Assembly: GCA_003524145.1 (NCBI GenBank)
Contig: DODZ01000025.1
Coordinates: 1-15,248, forward strand
Source of the DNA: Candidatus Apopatosoma intestinale
GTDB taxonomy: Bacteria; Bacillota; Clostridia; Oscillospirales; CAG-272
Direction of reading: 5' to 3'
DNA: 15,248 nt
Of the stretch, positions 6,771-13,972 are shown piece by piece. Numbering within the stretch: the stretch's first letter is position 1; every line of letters begins with the position of its first letter. The position numbers and the translations under genes were made by a program. Under the pieces are notes generated by a model, which had not been told where the DNA came from, made no database searches, and worked only from the letters and a program-made list of their open reading frames with translations.

Positions 6771-8190
6771 AAGTATTCCCGAAAAGAATCAGACACCCAG
6801 CGCACAGAAAGGCGTGCTTGATTACTGTATGCAGCCGTCAAAAACCTTCGACGAGGACGAACAGCTCGCATATATATCGGGATACAATTGCATTCCCGAA
6901 CTGGCAAACGAATCCTTCCTCGCCACACAAAAAATATACGGTCACGAGCCTGACGGCGTGAGGTTTTATCATTTCGTTCAGTCCTTCAAGATTGGCGAAG
7001 CCATCTCACCGCAAGAGGCAAACGATATCGGCATGGAGCTGGTAAAAAGCTTTGAAAAGTTAAAAAATCACGAGGCAATCGTTGCCACTCATATTGACAA
7101 GGACCACCTTCACAACCACATTGTTGTGTGTGCTTATAACATTGAAAGCGGTTTGAAATTGCATTATAATAAATTTTTTCTCTCGGACTTACGGCAAAAG
7201 AGTGACGAGATATGTCAGGCTCATGGGCTGAACGTTCTCAAAAAATACAACCCGAATGTCAAATCTCAACGCCTCAGCCCCAAGGAATACCGAGCCGCTA
7301 TGAACGGCAACAGCTGGAAGATGGCTCTGCGTTCGACCATTGATTTCTGCATGACACGCGTCGGAAGCAAGGAAGAGTTTCAGAGTCTGATGAAAAAATA
7401 CGGCTACGATATGGTGTGGACAGCCGAGAGAAAATATATCACGTATATCTGTCAAACAGCTGATGGAAAGGAACGCCGAGTGCGTGATATCAAGCTCAAC
7501 GATGAAAAATATCTAAAGGAGAATATGGAACATGAATTCAGGATCAGGACAGAGTTATATGGACAAGCTCAAGGCGAAGAATATACCGCCGATGATACAA
7601 GAGGAACTGCTGGAGGAACAGACGGAACAGGAGATTCCGATGGTGCAGATCAGCGCAGAGGAATGGATGAAGCTCACCGAAGCGGTGCGCAGAATGGAGG
7701 CTCTGTCAGCGGAGCTGTCGGCGCAGAAAGCGATTCTGTCGAGCGAGGCGAGCAGATATACCGAGAAGATGATGAAGACAGCAGAGGCGCAGAAAGAGGC
7801 GACGGAGACGGCTCTGCACAAGGTGACGAAGGAAGCAACCGAACAGGTTGGGAAAGTGAGCGAGAAAGCTTCGAGAGTTATCGACAGAAGAATACGTCGG
7901 GACGAAGCGATATGGTTTCTCCGTCTCGCGCTCACATTCATTCCTCCAATATTGATACTGCTCTTATGGGTATACGTGGGATTGCGAATCTGACCGATCT
8001 GTTAGAGAACGGTGAGGAATCCGAGGAAGAAAAACGGCAGAGAGAAGCGAGAAACGCAGGCACTGCTGTCGGGGTTCTCGTGGGCGGTGCCGTAGGTTTT
8101 GCCATCGGATTGGCTGAAAAGCAAACCACGCCTACCGAAGATATTGACGATGGCGAGGATGAGGACGAAGTGCTTGAAATTACGATGTGA
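6757..8190 (+). CDS. MOBP-type relaxase (MobA/VirD2 family) with overprinted 3' half
   Basis: A 477-residue DNA-nicking relaxase. The ATG at 6757 follows GGAGGTG with good spacing. Family motifs are visible in residues 1-250: the likely catalytic Tyr23 in LDYCMQPSKT, His72 in YHFVQSF, and the metal-binding triad motif at 112-121 (HIDKDHLHNH). It should cut the minus strand of oriT and pilot the DNA. From about residue 259 the protein changes abruptly into Gly/Asp/Ser/Glu/Arg-rich low-complexity sequence, exactly where a second gene is encoded in the +1 frame (7532-7993). The tail has an unusual Gly-rich hydrophobic segment at about 435-453 (VGVLVGGAVGFAIGL) followed by acidic residues. Its nicking domain appears complete. 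Confidence 0.92.
   Translation: MAVVESIPEKNQTPSAQKGVLDYCMQPSKTFDEDEQLAYISGYNCIPELANESFLATQKIYGHEPDGVRFYHFVQSFKIGEAISPQEANDIGMELVKSFEKLKNHEAIVATHIDKDHLHNHIVVCAYNIESGLKLHYNKFFLSDLRQKSDEICQAHGLNVLKKYNPNVKSQRLSPKEYRAAMNGNSWKMALRSTIDFCMTRVGSKEEFQSLMKKYGYDMVWTAERKYITYICQTADGKERRVRDIKLNDEKYLKENMEHEFRIRTELYGQAQGEEYTADDTRGTAGGTDGTGDSDGADQRRGMDEAHRSGAQNGGSVSGAVGAESDSVERGEQIYREDDEDSRGAERGDGDGSAQGDEGSNRTGWESERESFESYRQKNTSGRSDMVSPSRAHIHSSNIDTALMGIRGIANLTDLLENGEESEEEKRQREARNAGTAVGVLVGGAVGFAIGLAEKQTTPTEDIDDGEDEDEVLEITM
7532..7993 (+). CDS. Overprinted MobB-like coiled-coil, tail-anchored membrane protein
   Basis: A 153-codon gene lies wholly inside the relaxase gene in the +1 frame. It has its own Shine-Dalgarno AAAGGAG at 7515-7521, ten bases before the ATG. 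The product reads like a real protein: a charged N-terminus, an Ala/Glu/Lys-rich predicted coiled coil at about 42-118, and a membrane helix at about 127-148 (WFLRLALTFIPPILILLLWV) near the C-terminus. Its codons end mostly in G or C through the coiled coil, like those of ordinary genes here, while the relaxase frame over the same bases is low-complexity. The arrangement matches mobB inside mobA of RSF1010/R1162, whose product has a membrane segment that helps transfer. Equivalence in function is inferred; I see no clear sequence similarity. Confidence 0.75.
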   Translation: MNSGSGQSYMDKLKAKNIPPMIQEELLEEQTEQEIPMVQISAEEWMKLTEAVRRMEALSAELSAQKAILSSEASRYTEKMMKTAEAQKEATETALHKVTKEATEQVGKVSEKASRVIDRRIRRDEAIWFLRLALTFIPPILILLLWVYVGLRI

Positions 8191-8204
8191 GAAAGGATGA
8201 TGAT

Positions 8205-8627
8205 ATGACTTGGAAAGAATTTAAGAATCGTGTAATAGAAATACTTACCGATGACAGTTCCGACTTTTTGACGGACGAGGAATGTGAAAAATGGAAGGAA
8301 CAGCGGAAAGAACGTATCGAGTTAGAATCCGAGCGTAAGCGTCAGGAACGACAATTGCTTGACACATGGTTCGAACAAGAGGAATACATCAAGGGCAGTT
8401 GGTGGAAACGGCTGTGGCTACGGCTGGTGTATGCAATAAAAGATACTCATGGAGAAGGTAGATTGCCGGACTTCGTAGCAAAAGATATCGCACGCTGTCT
8501 GCTGCCGAGCATCGTTGCGTATTTTGAAAGCGAAGAAGGCAAGAACGCCTTTGCCGAGTGGATGGAAAAGAAAAATGCCCTGCAGAACGAAAAACTTGTA
8601 GCGCAAAGCAAAAAGGACGGGGAATAA
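8205..8627 (+). CDS. Small charged accessory protein of the mob operon, unknown function
   Basis: A 140-residue protein that I do not recognise. The ATG at 8205 follows AAAGGA at 8192-8197 with seven bases between. A GTG at 8187 overlapping the relaxase stop would add six residues but is less well placed. Residues about 25-60 are a highly charged helix (many Glu, Arg, Lys). A Trp-rich amphipathic stretch follows at 66-78 (WWKRLWLRLVYAI), and a helical domain ends at about 122. No signal peptide or clear membrane helix is present, although the Trp/Arg stretch could touch a membrane. It is the last gene of the mob transcript, ending inside a terminator stem. Confidence 0.75.
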   Translation: MTWKEFKNRVIEILTDDSSDFLTDEECEKWKEQRKERIELESERKRQERQLLDTWFEQEEYIKGSWWKRLWLRLVYAIKDTHGEGRLPDFVAKDIARCLLPSIVAYFESEEGKNAFAEWMEKKNALQNEKLVAQSKKDGE

Positions 8628-8644
8628 CCTCGTCCTTTTGCATT
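8611..8644 (+). terminator. Intrinsic terminator of the mob operon, overlapping the last stop codon
   Basis: A 12-bp stem (8611-8622 with 8628-8639, one G-U pair) has the loop AATAA containing the TAA stop of the preceding gene (8625-8627). It ends in TTTTGCATTT. Confidence 0.8.
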
Positions 8645-8673
8645 TCAGGCGTTTTCAGCCTCTAAATTCATAT

Positions 8674-8721
8674 AAAAAACGAATCCGAACACCTTGTTTG
8701 TTACAAAGTAGTTCGGATACG
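8674..8721 (-). terminator. Terminator of the tRNA-Glu gene
   Basis: On the minus strand, a stem of ATCCGAAC with GTTCGGAT (8718-8711 with 8690-8683), extended by a CG pair set, lies just after the tRNA and is followed by TTTTTTATAT (8679 downwards). This is a normal intrinsic terminator and shows that the tRNA 3' flank has not been replaced right at the tRNA end. Confidence 0.8.
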
Positions 8722-8728
8722 TTTGTTT

Positions 8729-8803
8729 TGGTGACCCCTGGGGGAATCGAACCCCCGTTTTCGCCGTGAGAGGGCGATGTCTTAGCCGCTTGACCAAAGG
8801 GCC
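8729..8803 (-). tRNA. tRNA-Glu (anticodon CUC)
   Basis: A complete cloverleaf on the minus strand: acceptor GGCCCTT with AGGGGTC (one G-U), D-arm GTCAAGCGGCTAAGAC, anticodon stem TCGCC/GGCGA around the loop CTCTCAC, T-arm CGGGGG-TTCGATT-CCCCC, discriminator A and an encoded CCA (8731-8729). The anticodon CTC reads GAG (Glu). The sequence closely follows the bacterial tRNA-Glu pattern. Confidence 0.95.
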
Positions 8804-8822
8804 ATTTCATTCGGCGTGTGTT

Positions 8823-8851
8823 ATTATATCATATACCGAATGAAAAATCAA
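8823..8851 (-). promoter_or_regulatory. Promoter of tRNA-Glu, flanked by a 10-bp inverted repeat
   Basis: On the minus strand, TTGATT (8851-8846), 17 bases, then TATAAT (8828-8823). The -10 box sits inside a perfect inverted repeat: TTTCATTCGG at 8805-8814 and CCGAATGAAA at 8836-8845, 21 bases apart. Confidence 0.8.
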
Positions 8852-8896
8852 GTCTTTTTTCACATTTTTTCAAATATTTTTCGACAGAGCAAAATA

Positions 8897-8921
8897 AAGC
8901 CGGCTGAAAACCAGCCGGCTT
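8897..8921 (-). terminator. Terminator of the Gfo/Idh oxidoreductase gene
   Basis: A perfect 10-bp stem (8897-8906 with 8912-8921), 5-base loop, nine bases after the stop on the minus strand and followed there by TATTTTG. Confidence 0.85.
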
Positions 8922-8929
8922 GGATTTGC

Positions 8930-10234
8930 TTATCTGTAGATATTTTCAAGTCCGAATTCTCTGAAATATTCATCCACATCGACTACCGTGTCCGTATGTC
9001 TTGCCTTTTCTGCGGCGAAAACGATGAGATGGTTTGCCGCGGAAACCGATATATCGGCAACGGAACAGCCGTTATATATACCGTTGAAATATTCGTAGAG
9101 ATCGGCTATCATGCCCTGGTCACCGCCGCCGTGACCGCCGAGAATCGATTCATCCGTTTCGACAACGGGAACCTCTCTCCAGCTCTTTGTGGCAAAGCTG
9201 AATACTCTTATCGCGGTGTCGTTTGCCTCGGCTACAAGCTCGCCTTCTGTTCCGAAGAGATGAATGGCTCTGCCGCCGCCGTTGAAGGGATTCATCGTGA
9301 AGCTTGCCGTCACATTGCCTTCGAAAAGCATATCGACTACCTGATGGTCGACAACATCGTTATTGGCATGGAAAACGCAGAGACCGTAATCCGTGGTTCT
9401 CAGTGCTTCCATAACCTCGTCATCGGTGGGATAAGTGGTTTCGGAAATGCCCTTTGCCGCGGCACGGCGGAACCAAAGATTTTTCTTGTCATCATAATAG
9501 AGCTTGATACAGTTGTAGGGGCAGGTATCGGCGATGGGGCAACCGCCGTCGGCACATCTTACGGGTGCGCCCTCGGGTGCATTTTCACTTTTGAAATACG
9601 TGAGATCGCCGAAAGAGGAGACTTTTTTGCAGGTTTTGCCGAGCAACCACTGGATGATATCTATATCATGGCAACTCTTTGCGAGAAGCATGGGTGTGGA
9701 TTCCTTTTCACTGTGCCAGTTGCCGCGGACAAAGCTGTGGCTGTAATGAATATTCTGCACTCTCTCGAGTGCTATCACGGACATTATTTCGCCGATCGCG
9801 CCGCTGTCTACGATATCCTTTACCTTTTTATAGAAAGGAGTATAGCGGAGGACATGGCAGACTATGACTCTGGTGCCTTTTTTATGTGCCGCTTTGGCGA
9901 TATCCGAAATTTCTTCCACCGTCTGTGCGATGGGCTTCTCGAGAAGCAGGTCGTAGCCGAGCTCGATAGCCTTCATTGCGGGTTTATAGTGCATATCGTC
10001 GAGAGTCGAGATTACGGCGATATCCGCAAATTTCGGGCGGTCGAGAATTTCTTCCCATGAACGATAGCTGTTTTCCTCCGGTATTCCGAAGGAGCGGATG
10101 AAAACATCACGTGCGGCATCTATCGGGTCGGCAACGCCGACAAGCTCGAATTTATCGGGCTGTTCGCTCATAATGTTGAAATAGCCTCTGCCTCTGCCGC
10201 CGGCACCTATGCATATAACTTTTAATTTTTTCAT
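8930..10234 (-). CDS. Gfo/Idh/MocA-family oxidoreductase with a four-Cys insertion
   Basis: A 434-residue NAD(P)-dependent sugar or sugar-acid dehydrogenase-like enzyme, probably cytoplasmic. The N-terminal Rossmann motif is GAGGRGRGYF (10-19). The EKP signature is at 99-101 (LLLEKPIAQT), and the catalytic-type His-Asp is at 189-190 (SCHDIDIIQWLLG). Between about 227 and 242 four Cys are clustered (RC, GGCP, TCPYNC), a feature I recall from a subgroup of this family in gut bacteria; it may bind a metal. The start at 10234 has GGAGGGG seven bases upstream and a consensus promoter before it. The frame continues upstream without a stop, but that part lacks support. It lies next to a pectin-type GH28 gene, so a uronic acid or oligosaccharide substrate is plausible. 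The actual substrate cannot be read from the sequence. Confidence 0.9.
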   Translation of the reverse strand: MKKLKVICIGAGGRGRGYFNIMSEQPDKFELVGVADPIDAARDVFIRSFGIPEENSYRSWEEILDRPKFADIAVISTLDDMHYKPAMKAIELGYDLLLEKPIAQTVEEISDIAKAAHKKGTRVIVCHVLRYTPFYKKVKDIVDSGAIGEIMSVIALERVQNIHYSHSFVRGNWHSEKESTPMLLAKSCHDIDIIQWLLGKTCKKVSSFGDLTYFKSENAPEGAPVRCADGGCPIADTCPYNCIKLYYDDKKNLWFRRAAAKGISETTYPTDDEVMEALRTTDYGLCVFHANNDVVDHQVVDMLFEGNVTASFTMNPFNGGGRAIHLFGTEGELVAEANDTAIRVFSFATKSWREVPVVETDESILGGHGGGDQGMIADLYEYFNGIYNGCSVADISVSAANHLIVFAAEKARHTDTVVDVDEYFREFGLENIYR

Positions 10235-10271
10235 AAAAAATCCCCTCCGCATTTTATGTATTGTTAAGCTA

Positions 10272-10300
10272 AGTATAACATATCCGCAGGCAAAAGTCAA
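10272..10300 (-). promoter_or_regulatory. Promoter of the Gfo/Idh gene
   Basis: On the minus strand, TTGACT (10300-10295), 17 bases, TATACT (10277-10272), about 40 bases before the start codon. Confidence 0.75.
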
Positions 10301-10377
10301 GGCGGAAGGAAGTTTATTCATAATTCTTTCACGGGGTGCATATATATTAGCAACAAGAAAGAAGGGCGGACTGAAAT

Positions 10378-10797
10378 ATGCAAAAATCAAATACACATAA
10401 TGAAAAATCCGGCATGCTTCTTCCCGTCGCAAAAGCACTGGGAACAGCTGTTGCGGCGGGAACGGTGCTTGCCGCGATATTCTGCTTTGCCGCGCTGAGG
10501 TTTGACGATCCCGAAAAGGTATCGGCGATATTCGCATATATTGCACTTGCCGCCGCCGCATTTGTCGGAGGATGTCTCGCATCGAAAATGTATGGAGAAA
10601 AGGGCGTACTCTGCGGACTGACAGTGGGGCTGTCACTTGCCGCGCTGATGATACTGCTTTGCTTTGCCTTCTCTCTGCCTGTTTCGCCGCTTGCCTACGC
10701 GATAAGCGCCGTCGGTGCCGCGGGGTTTTCCATGCTCGGAGGTAAATTCGCGGAAAAAAGCTACGGAAAAAGGAAAAGACCGAAGAAAAGAAGATAA
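10378..10797 (+). CDS. Small four-helix membrane protein, TIGR04086-like
   Basis: A 139-residue integral membrane protein with four hydrophobic helices at about 14-40, 47-68, 76-98 and 103-121, rich in Ala and Gly, and a strongly basic C-terminus (KRKRPKKRR). Length, helix layout and Gly-rich short loops fit the TIGR04086 (YrzE-like) family of unknown function found in Firmicutes; this is from memory of the family. The Shine-Dalgarno site is poor (AAGAAGGGCGG, rather far from the ATG). The gene stands alone, divergent from the oxidoreductase and separated from the following GH28 gene by a hairpin and a new promoter. Confidence 0.75.
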   Translation: MQKSNTHNEKSGMLLPVAKALGTAVAAGTVLAAIFCFAALRFDDPEKVSAIFAYIALAAAAFVGGCLASKMYGEKGVLCGLTVGLSLAALMILLCFAFSLPVSPLAYAISAVGAAGFSMLGGKFAEKSYGKRKRPKKRR

Positions 10798-10841
10798 TAT
10801 ACAAATGTATAAATAAATAATACACCTGTATAAAATACAAA

Positions 10842-10879
10842 AGCGGAAAGCGGAGCCAATTTCGGTTCCGCTTTCCGCT
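10842..10879. terminator. Strong hairpin after the membrane-protein gene
   Basis: A 16-bp stem with one G-U pair (10842-10857 with 10864-10879), loop AATTTC. The plus strand has no T-tract after it, but A-rich bases precede it, so the minus strand would have a T-rich tail. It probably ends transcription from the membrane-protein gene despite the weak plus-strand tail. Confidence 0.6.
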
Positions 10880-10987
10880 GCAGGGTTTGCAGTGTTTTCG
10901 GCAAAAGACAAGGATTACCTCATTGTATTTTTCCGTTGCCTTTGCGATATATTTTTCCGCCGAATAAAAAAGTTTTCGCTTTCGGTA

Positions 10988-11016
10988 TAGACAAGGCGGA
11001 AAAGTTATGATAAAAT
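10988..11016 (+). promoter_or_regulatory. Probable promoter of the GH28-PHP operon
   Basis: TAGACA (10988-10993), 17 bases, TAAAAT (11011-11016), 33 bases before the GH28 start codon. I see no clear catabolite-response or repressor dyad around it. The rest of 10880-10987 shows no gene. Confidence 0.6.
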
Positions 11017-11049
11017 AAAGCGGAATTGATATTTTTACGGAGGCTCAAT

Positions 11050-13947
11050 ATGTCCGAATATACAAACAGAATAAGCGACGGGGCGTTTGTCCCCGCTTCA
11101 CCGATAACAAGCCGATTCGTTTCCCCTTGGGATACGAGCGGCTGGTACAGCGTGGAGCCGGATTTTGCTGTCGGCGCCAAAATCTATTCAAATTGCGATG
11201 CGCGAGTGAAATCCGCTCCCGAGGTGCTTTTCGGCGCGGATTACATACGCACCTTCAACTCCGCCGCCGACGGGTTTGATGATAAGCAGGAGGTTGATTT
11301 CTATACCGAGCGCGAGTGCGATATCTATGTCGCGATAAACGAAAATATCCCCACGCCCGTGTGCCTTGCGGATTTTGCCCGCGCTGAGGGAGAAATAACG
11401 CTTGAGAGCGGCGCCGTATATGTGCTGTACAGAAAGAAATACGCGAAAGGCGCGCTTGTTCATATCGACGGCTTCGCGGGAGAGGGATATGACCATTTCT
11501 TCGTGCTTGCCGTTCCTGCTGAGGGCGAGGAAAAGAAGCCCCTGCCGGAAACGCCCGCCTGCGGTGCTTTTCCGCCCGCATATATTCCCCGCGAATACCG
11601 CCGTTATTACAGCGAGGTTTTCAACGAGGGTATACCCGAGGGGCTTGAGACTGTAGGCGAGGTCACGCTCAGGGAGCGTGCGGACGACCCGCGCGATAAG
11701 TATGCGGCGGTGTCAAAGGGTTGCATCATCTGCGAAATGCCCGATTTCGGTCGCCGCGTTGTGATAAGCGCGAAGATTACCCCCGCCGAGAAAAACGGCA
11801 AATATATGACATGCGCCGTCTATGGCAAAAGCGGCGTCATCGCCTGCATAGTCTTTGATATGGGTGAAATATACGCGGCTTCCCGCGAGAAATCGGTCAG
11901 AATAGGCGATTTCGAGGCAGGGAAGGATTACAGTGTAAGGCTTGTTTTCGACAGAGACGCCGCTGAAATTGACGCATGGCTCGGTTGCCGCCGCGCCGCT
12001 GCGGCGCTGCCCGTTTCCGAGACCGACGCGCGCGGCGTGAAGTTCATCGCGCATATAGGCGAGCTCGGCGTGGACAATCTGCTCATCGAGGATGATACGG
12101 AGATTTATGCCGTAAACGAGGATTTCGCCGAGGAAAGCGATTTTGTCACCACCGGCGAAAACGCCAAGGCGGAAATCGAGGCTTATCCTTTCGCCGCGGA
12201 CAAGAGTCTGACGCTCTCGGCAAATAACGGCGGCAGCGCTTCGCTTGCGTATGCTTTCCCCGCGATTGCGGGCATTCTCACCGTGGAAACAAAGGTGAAA
12301 GTGATGGGCGAGGGCTTCGCACTCGCGCCCGAGATAACGGATGAAAAGGGAAATGTCGCTCTTCGCATAGCACTCTATAAAAACAATCTTTACGCCACAA
12401 ACGGCGACAAATGGGAGCGCATTTACGGCGGGCTCAACGCATGGATGTACTATCCATGCGCAAACTGGACAAATCTGAAGATAACGCTCGACACTGTCCG
12501 CGGAGTTTATACGCTGATGGCGGACGGTGCCGTGCGCGCCAAGGATTTTGCTTTTGCTTCAAGGATTGATTCTGCCTGCCGCCTCGCTTATTCCTGCGAG
12601 GACAAGCTCTGTATCAACCGCATAAGGATATATGACGCGCCGGATTTCTGCCGTATTGCGCCGACAGGCAAAATCTTCGATGTGCGCGACTACGGCGCTG
12701 TCGGCGACGGAAAAACGCTCGATACCGCCGCTATTCAGAAAGCCGTTTATGCGGCGGAATATACGGGCGGCACGGTCTATATCGGCTCGGGCACATATCT
12801 TTCCGGTCAGATAGAAATGAGAAGCGACATGACGCTTTTCGTTGACCGCGACGCGACGCTCCTCGGAACGCAGGACCATGGTGAATATCCGCTCCGCGAG
12901 CCGGGAACGAGCCTTTGCGCGGTGCGTCAGCTCGGCAGAGGACTTATTTACGGCGAAAACATAAAGAACATCCGTATCACGGGCGGCGGTATGCTCGACG
13001 GAAACGGGCTCTACCGCTTCAAGATGAATGACCCCGTGAGCGACAGACGCGCACTCGATGCCCGCCCCGACATTGTTTACATCACATATTCCAAGGATAT
13101 CACGATAGAAAATATCAACTTCAAAAACAGTGCCTTCTGGACTGTCGTTCCGCTTTCCTCGGGGAATATCGTGATGCACCATCTGAATCTCGACTGCATG
13201 AATACGCCGAACCGCGACGGCATAGACCCTGTGGACTGCCATGACATGACGATATATTCCTGCAACATAATGGCAGGCGATGACGGTCTCTGCTTCAAGA
13301 GCTCCGACCCTGTCGGCTGCTACAATATCGATGTATGGGATATGATGATTCAGAGCCTTGCTTCGGGTATCAAATTCGGCACGGACACCTATTATTGCCT
13401 GAAAAATGCACATATTTCCGACTGCGCGATAAAGAATGTCAACCGTTGCGGCATCTCGCTTGAGACGGTGGACGGTGCTGAAGTCGAAAATGTCACTTTT
13501 GAGCGCATAGATATGACGGATGTCGGCGCGCCTGTATATATCACTGTGGGCGCGAGAAACAGACTGCCGCGCGGCGGTGCGCCCGTCCGCAAAAGCGGCA
13601 TAAAGAATGTCACCTTCCGCGATATGCGCTTTGACCGCGCCTATCCTTTCAGCTATACAAAGAATATCCGCGAGGTCATGGCTGTCGGTCAGTCTCCCGA
13701 GCAGATAATGGAAAATATCCTCTTTGAAAACTGCGATTTCACTCTCGCGGGAGGCTTCTCCGAGATTCCCGGGTGCCCGCGCCCGATAGATAACCGCTAT
13801 CCCGAATATGACAGGCACGGACTGAGCGCAGGTCACGGCTTCACCGTGCGCTATGCGAAGAATTTCGCGTTGGAAAATGTGAATATCACTCTTGAGGCAC
13901 CCGATGTGCGCCCGCTTATTGCCTGCTTTGACTGTGAGGAAAAATAA
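11050..13947 (+). CDS. GH28-type right-handed beta-helix glycosidase with long N-terminal beta domains
   Basis: A 965-residue protein from ATG 11050 (GGAGG at 11039-11043). A TTG eight codons upstream is not well placed. The catalytic-like domain starts at about residue 540 with the pectate-lyase-type entry motif FDVRDYGAVGDGKT. GH28 motifs follow: NRDGID (721-726) in place of NTDG, and AGDDG with D744-D745. The 21-residue spacing between the first and second catalytic Asp equals that of Aspergillus endopolygalacturonase II. The His of GHG seems to be replaced (ASGIKFGT, 771-778), and the region where RIK is expected reads CGISLET. Residues 1-530 are beta-rich, probably two carbohydrate-binding or LamG-like domains. 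There is no signal peptide, so it should act in the cytoplasm on imported oligogalacturonides or rhamnogalacturonan fragments. The substrate is inferred. Confidence 0.85.
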   Translation: MSEYTNRISDGAFVPASPITSRFVSPWDTSGWYSVEPDFAVGAKIYSNCDARVKSAPEVLFGADYIRTFNSAADGFDDKQEVDFYTERECDIYVAINENIPTPVCLADFARAEGEITLESGAVYVLYRKKYAKGALVHIDGFAGEGYDHFFVLAVPAEGEEKKPLPETPACGAFPPAYIPREYRRYYSEVFNEGIPEGLETVGEVTLRERADDPRDKYAAVSKGCIICEMPDFGRRVVISAKITPAEKNGKYMTCAVYGKSGVIACIVFDMGEIYAASREKSVRIGDFEAGKDYSVRLVFDRDAAEIDAWLGCRRAAAALPVSETDARGVKFIAHIGELGVDNLLIEDDTEIYAVNEDFAEESDFVTTGENAKAEIEAYPFAADKSLTLSANNGGSASLAYAFPAIAGILTVETKVKVMGEGFALAPEITDEKGNVALRIALYKNNLYATNGDKWERIYGGLNAWMYYPCANWTNLKITLDTVRGVYTLMADGAVRAKDFAFASRIDSACRLAYSCEDKLCINRIRIYDAPDFCRIAPTGKIFDVRDYGAVGDGKTLDTAAIQKAVYAAEYTGGTVYIGSGTYLSGQIEMRSDMTLFVDRDATLLGTQDHGEYPLREPGTSLCAVRQLGRGLIYGENIKNIRITGGGMLDGNGLYRFKMNDPVSDRRALDARPDIVYITYSKDITIENINFKNSAFWTVVPLSSGNIVMHHLNLDCMNTPNRDGIDPVDCHDMTIYSCNIMAGDDGLCFKSSDPVGCYNIDVWDMMIQSLASGIKFGTDTYYCLKNAHISDCAIKNVNRCGISLETVDGAEVENVTFERIDMTDVGAPVYITVGARNRLPRGGAPVRKSGIKNVTFRDMRFDRAYPFSYTKNIREVMAVGQSPEQIMENILFENCDFTLAGGFSEIPGCPRPIDNRYPEYDRHGLSAGHGFTVRYAKNFALENVNITLEAPDVRPLIACFDCEEK

Positions 13948-13972
13948 TTGAACCGCATAAGAAGGATTTAAA

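Larger units (their letters stand above)
5257..8644. mobile_element. Mobilization module (repressor, oriT, mobC, relaxase with nested gene)
   Basis: A contiguous set of S24 repressor, oriT-like region, MobC-like protein, MOBP relaxase, overprinted membrane protein and a small accessory protein, bounded by terminators at 5223-5250 and 8611-8644. No integrase, transposase, replication initiator or type IV secretion gene is in the window, and I found no flanking direct repeat. It is therefore a mobilizable cassette, probably part of a larger integrative element extending left of the window, or a relic moved by helper functions. The exact ends are not defined by the sequence shown. Confidence 0.65.

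Noticed and set aside
8816..10060. Long plus-strand open frame opposite the Gfo/Idh gene
   Set aside because: It lies antisense to a gene with clear family motifs, starts inside the tRNA promoter and has no ribosome binding site or protein-like domain.
10235..10840. Long N-terminal extension of the oxidoreductase
   Set aside because: The family begins with the Rossmann motif at the 10234 start, which has GGAGGGG and a promoter; the extension is low-complexity and antisense to the membrane-protein gene.
12559..13836. Long minus-strand open frame opposite the GH28 domain
   Set aside because: It is a by-product of GC-rich codons in the real gene; the His/Arg/Ala-rich product has no recognisable family.
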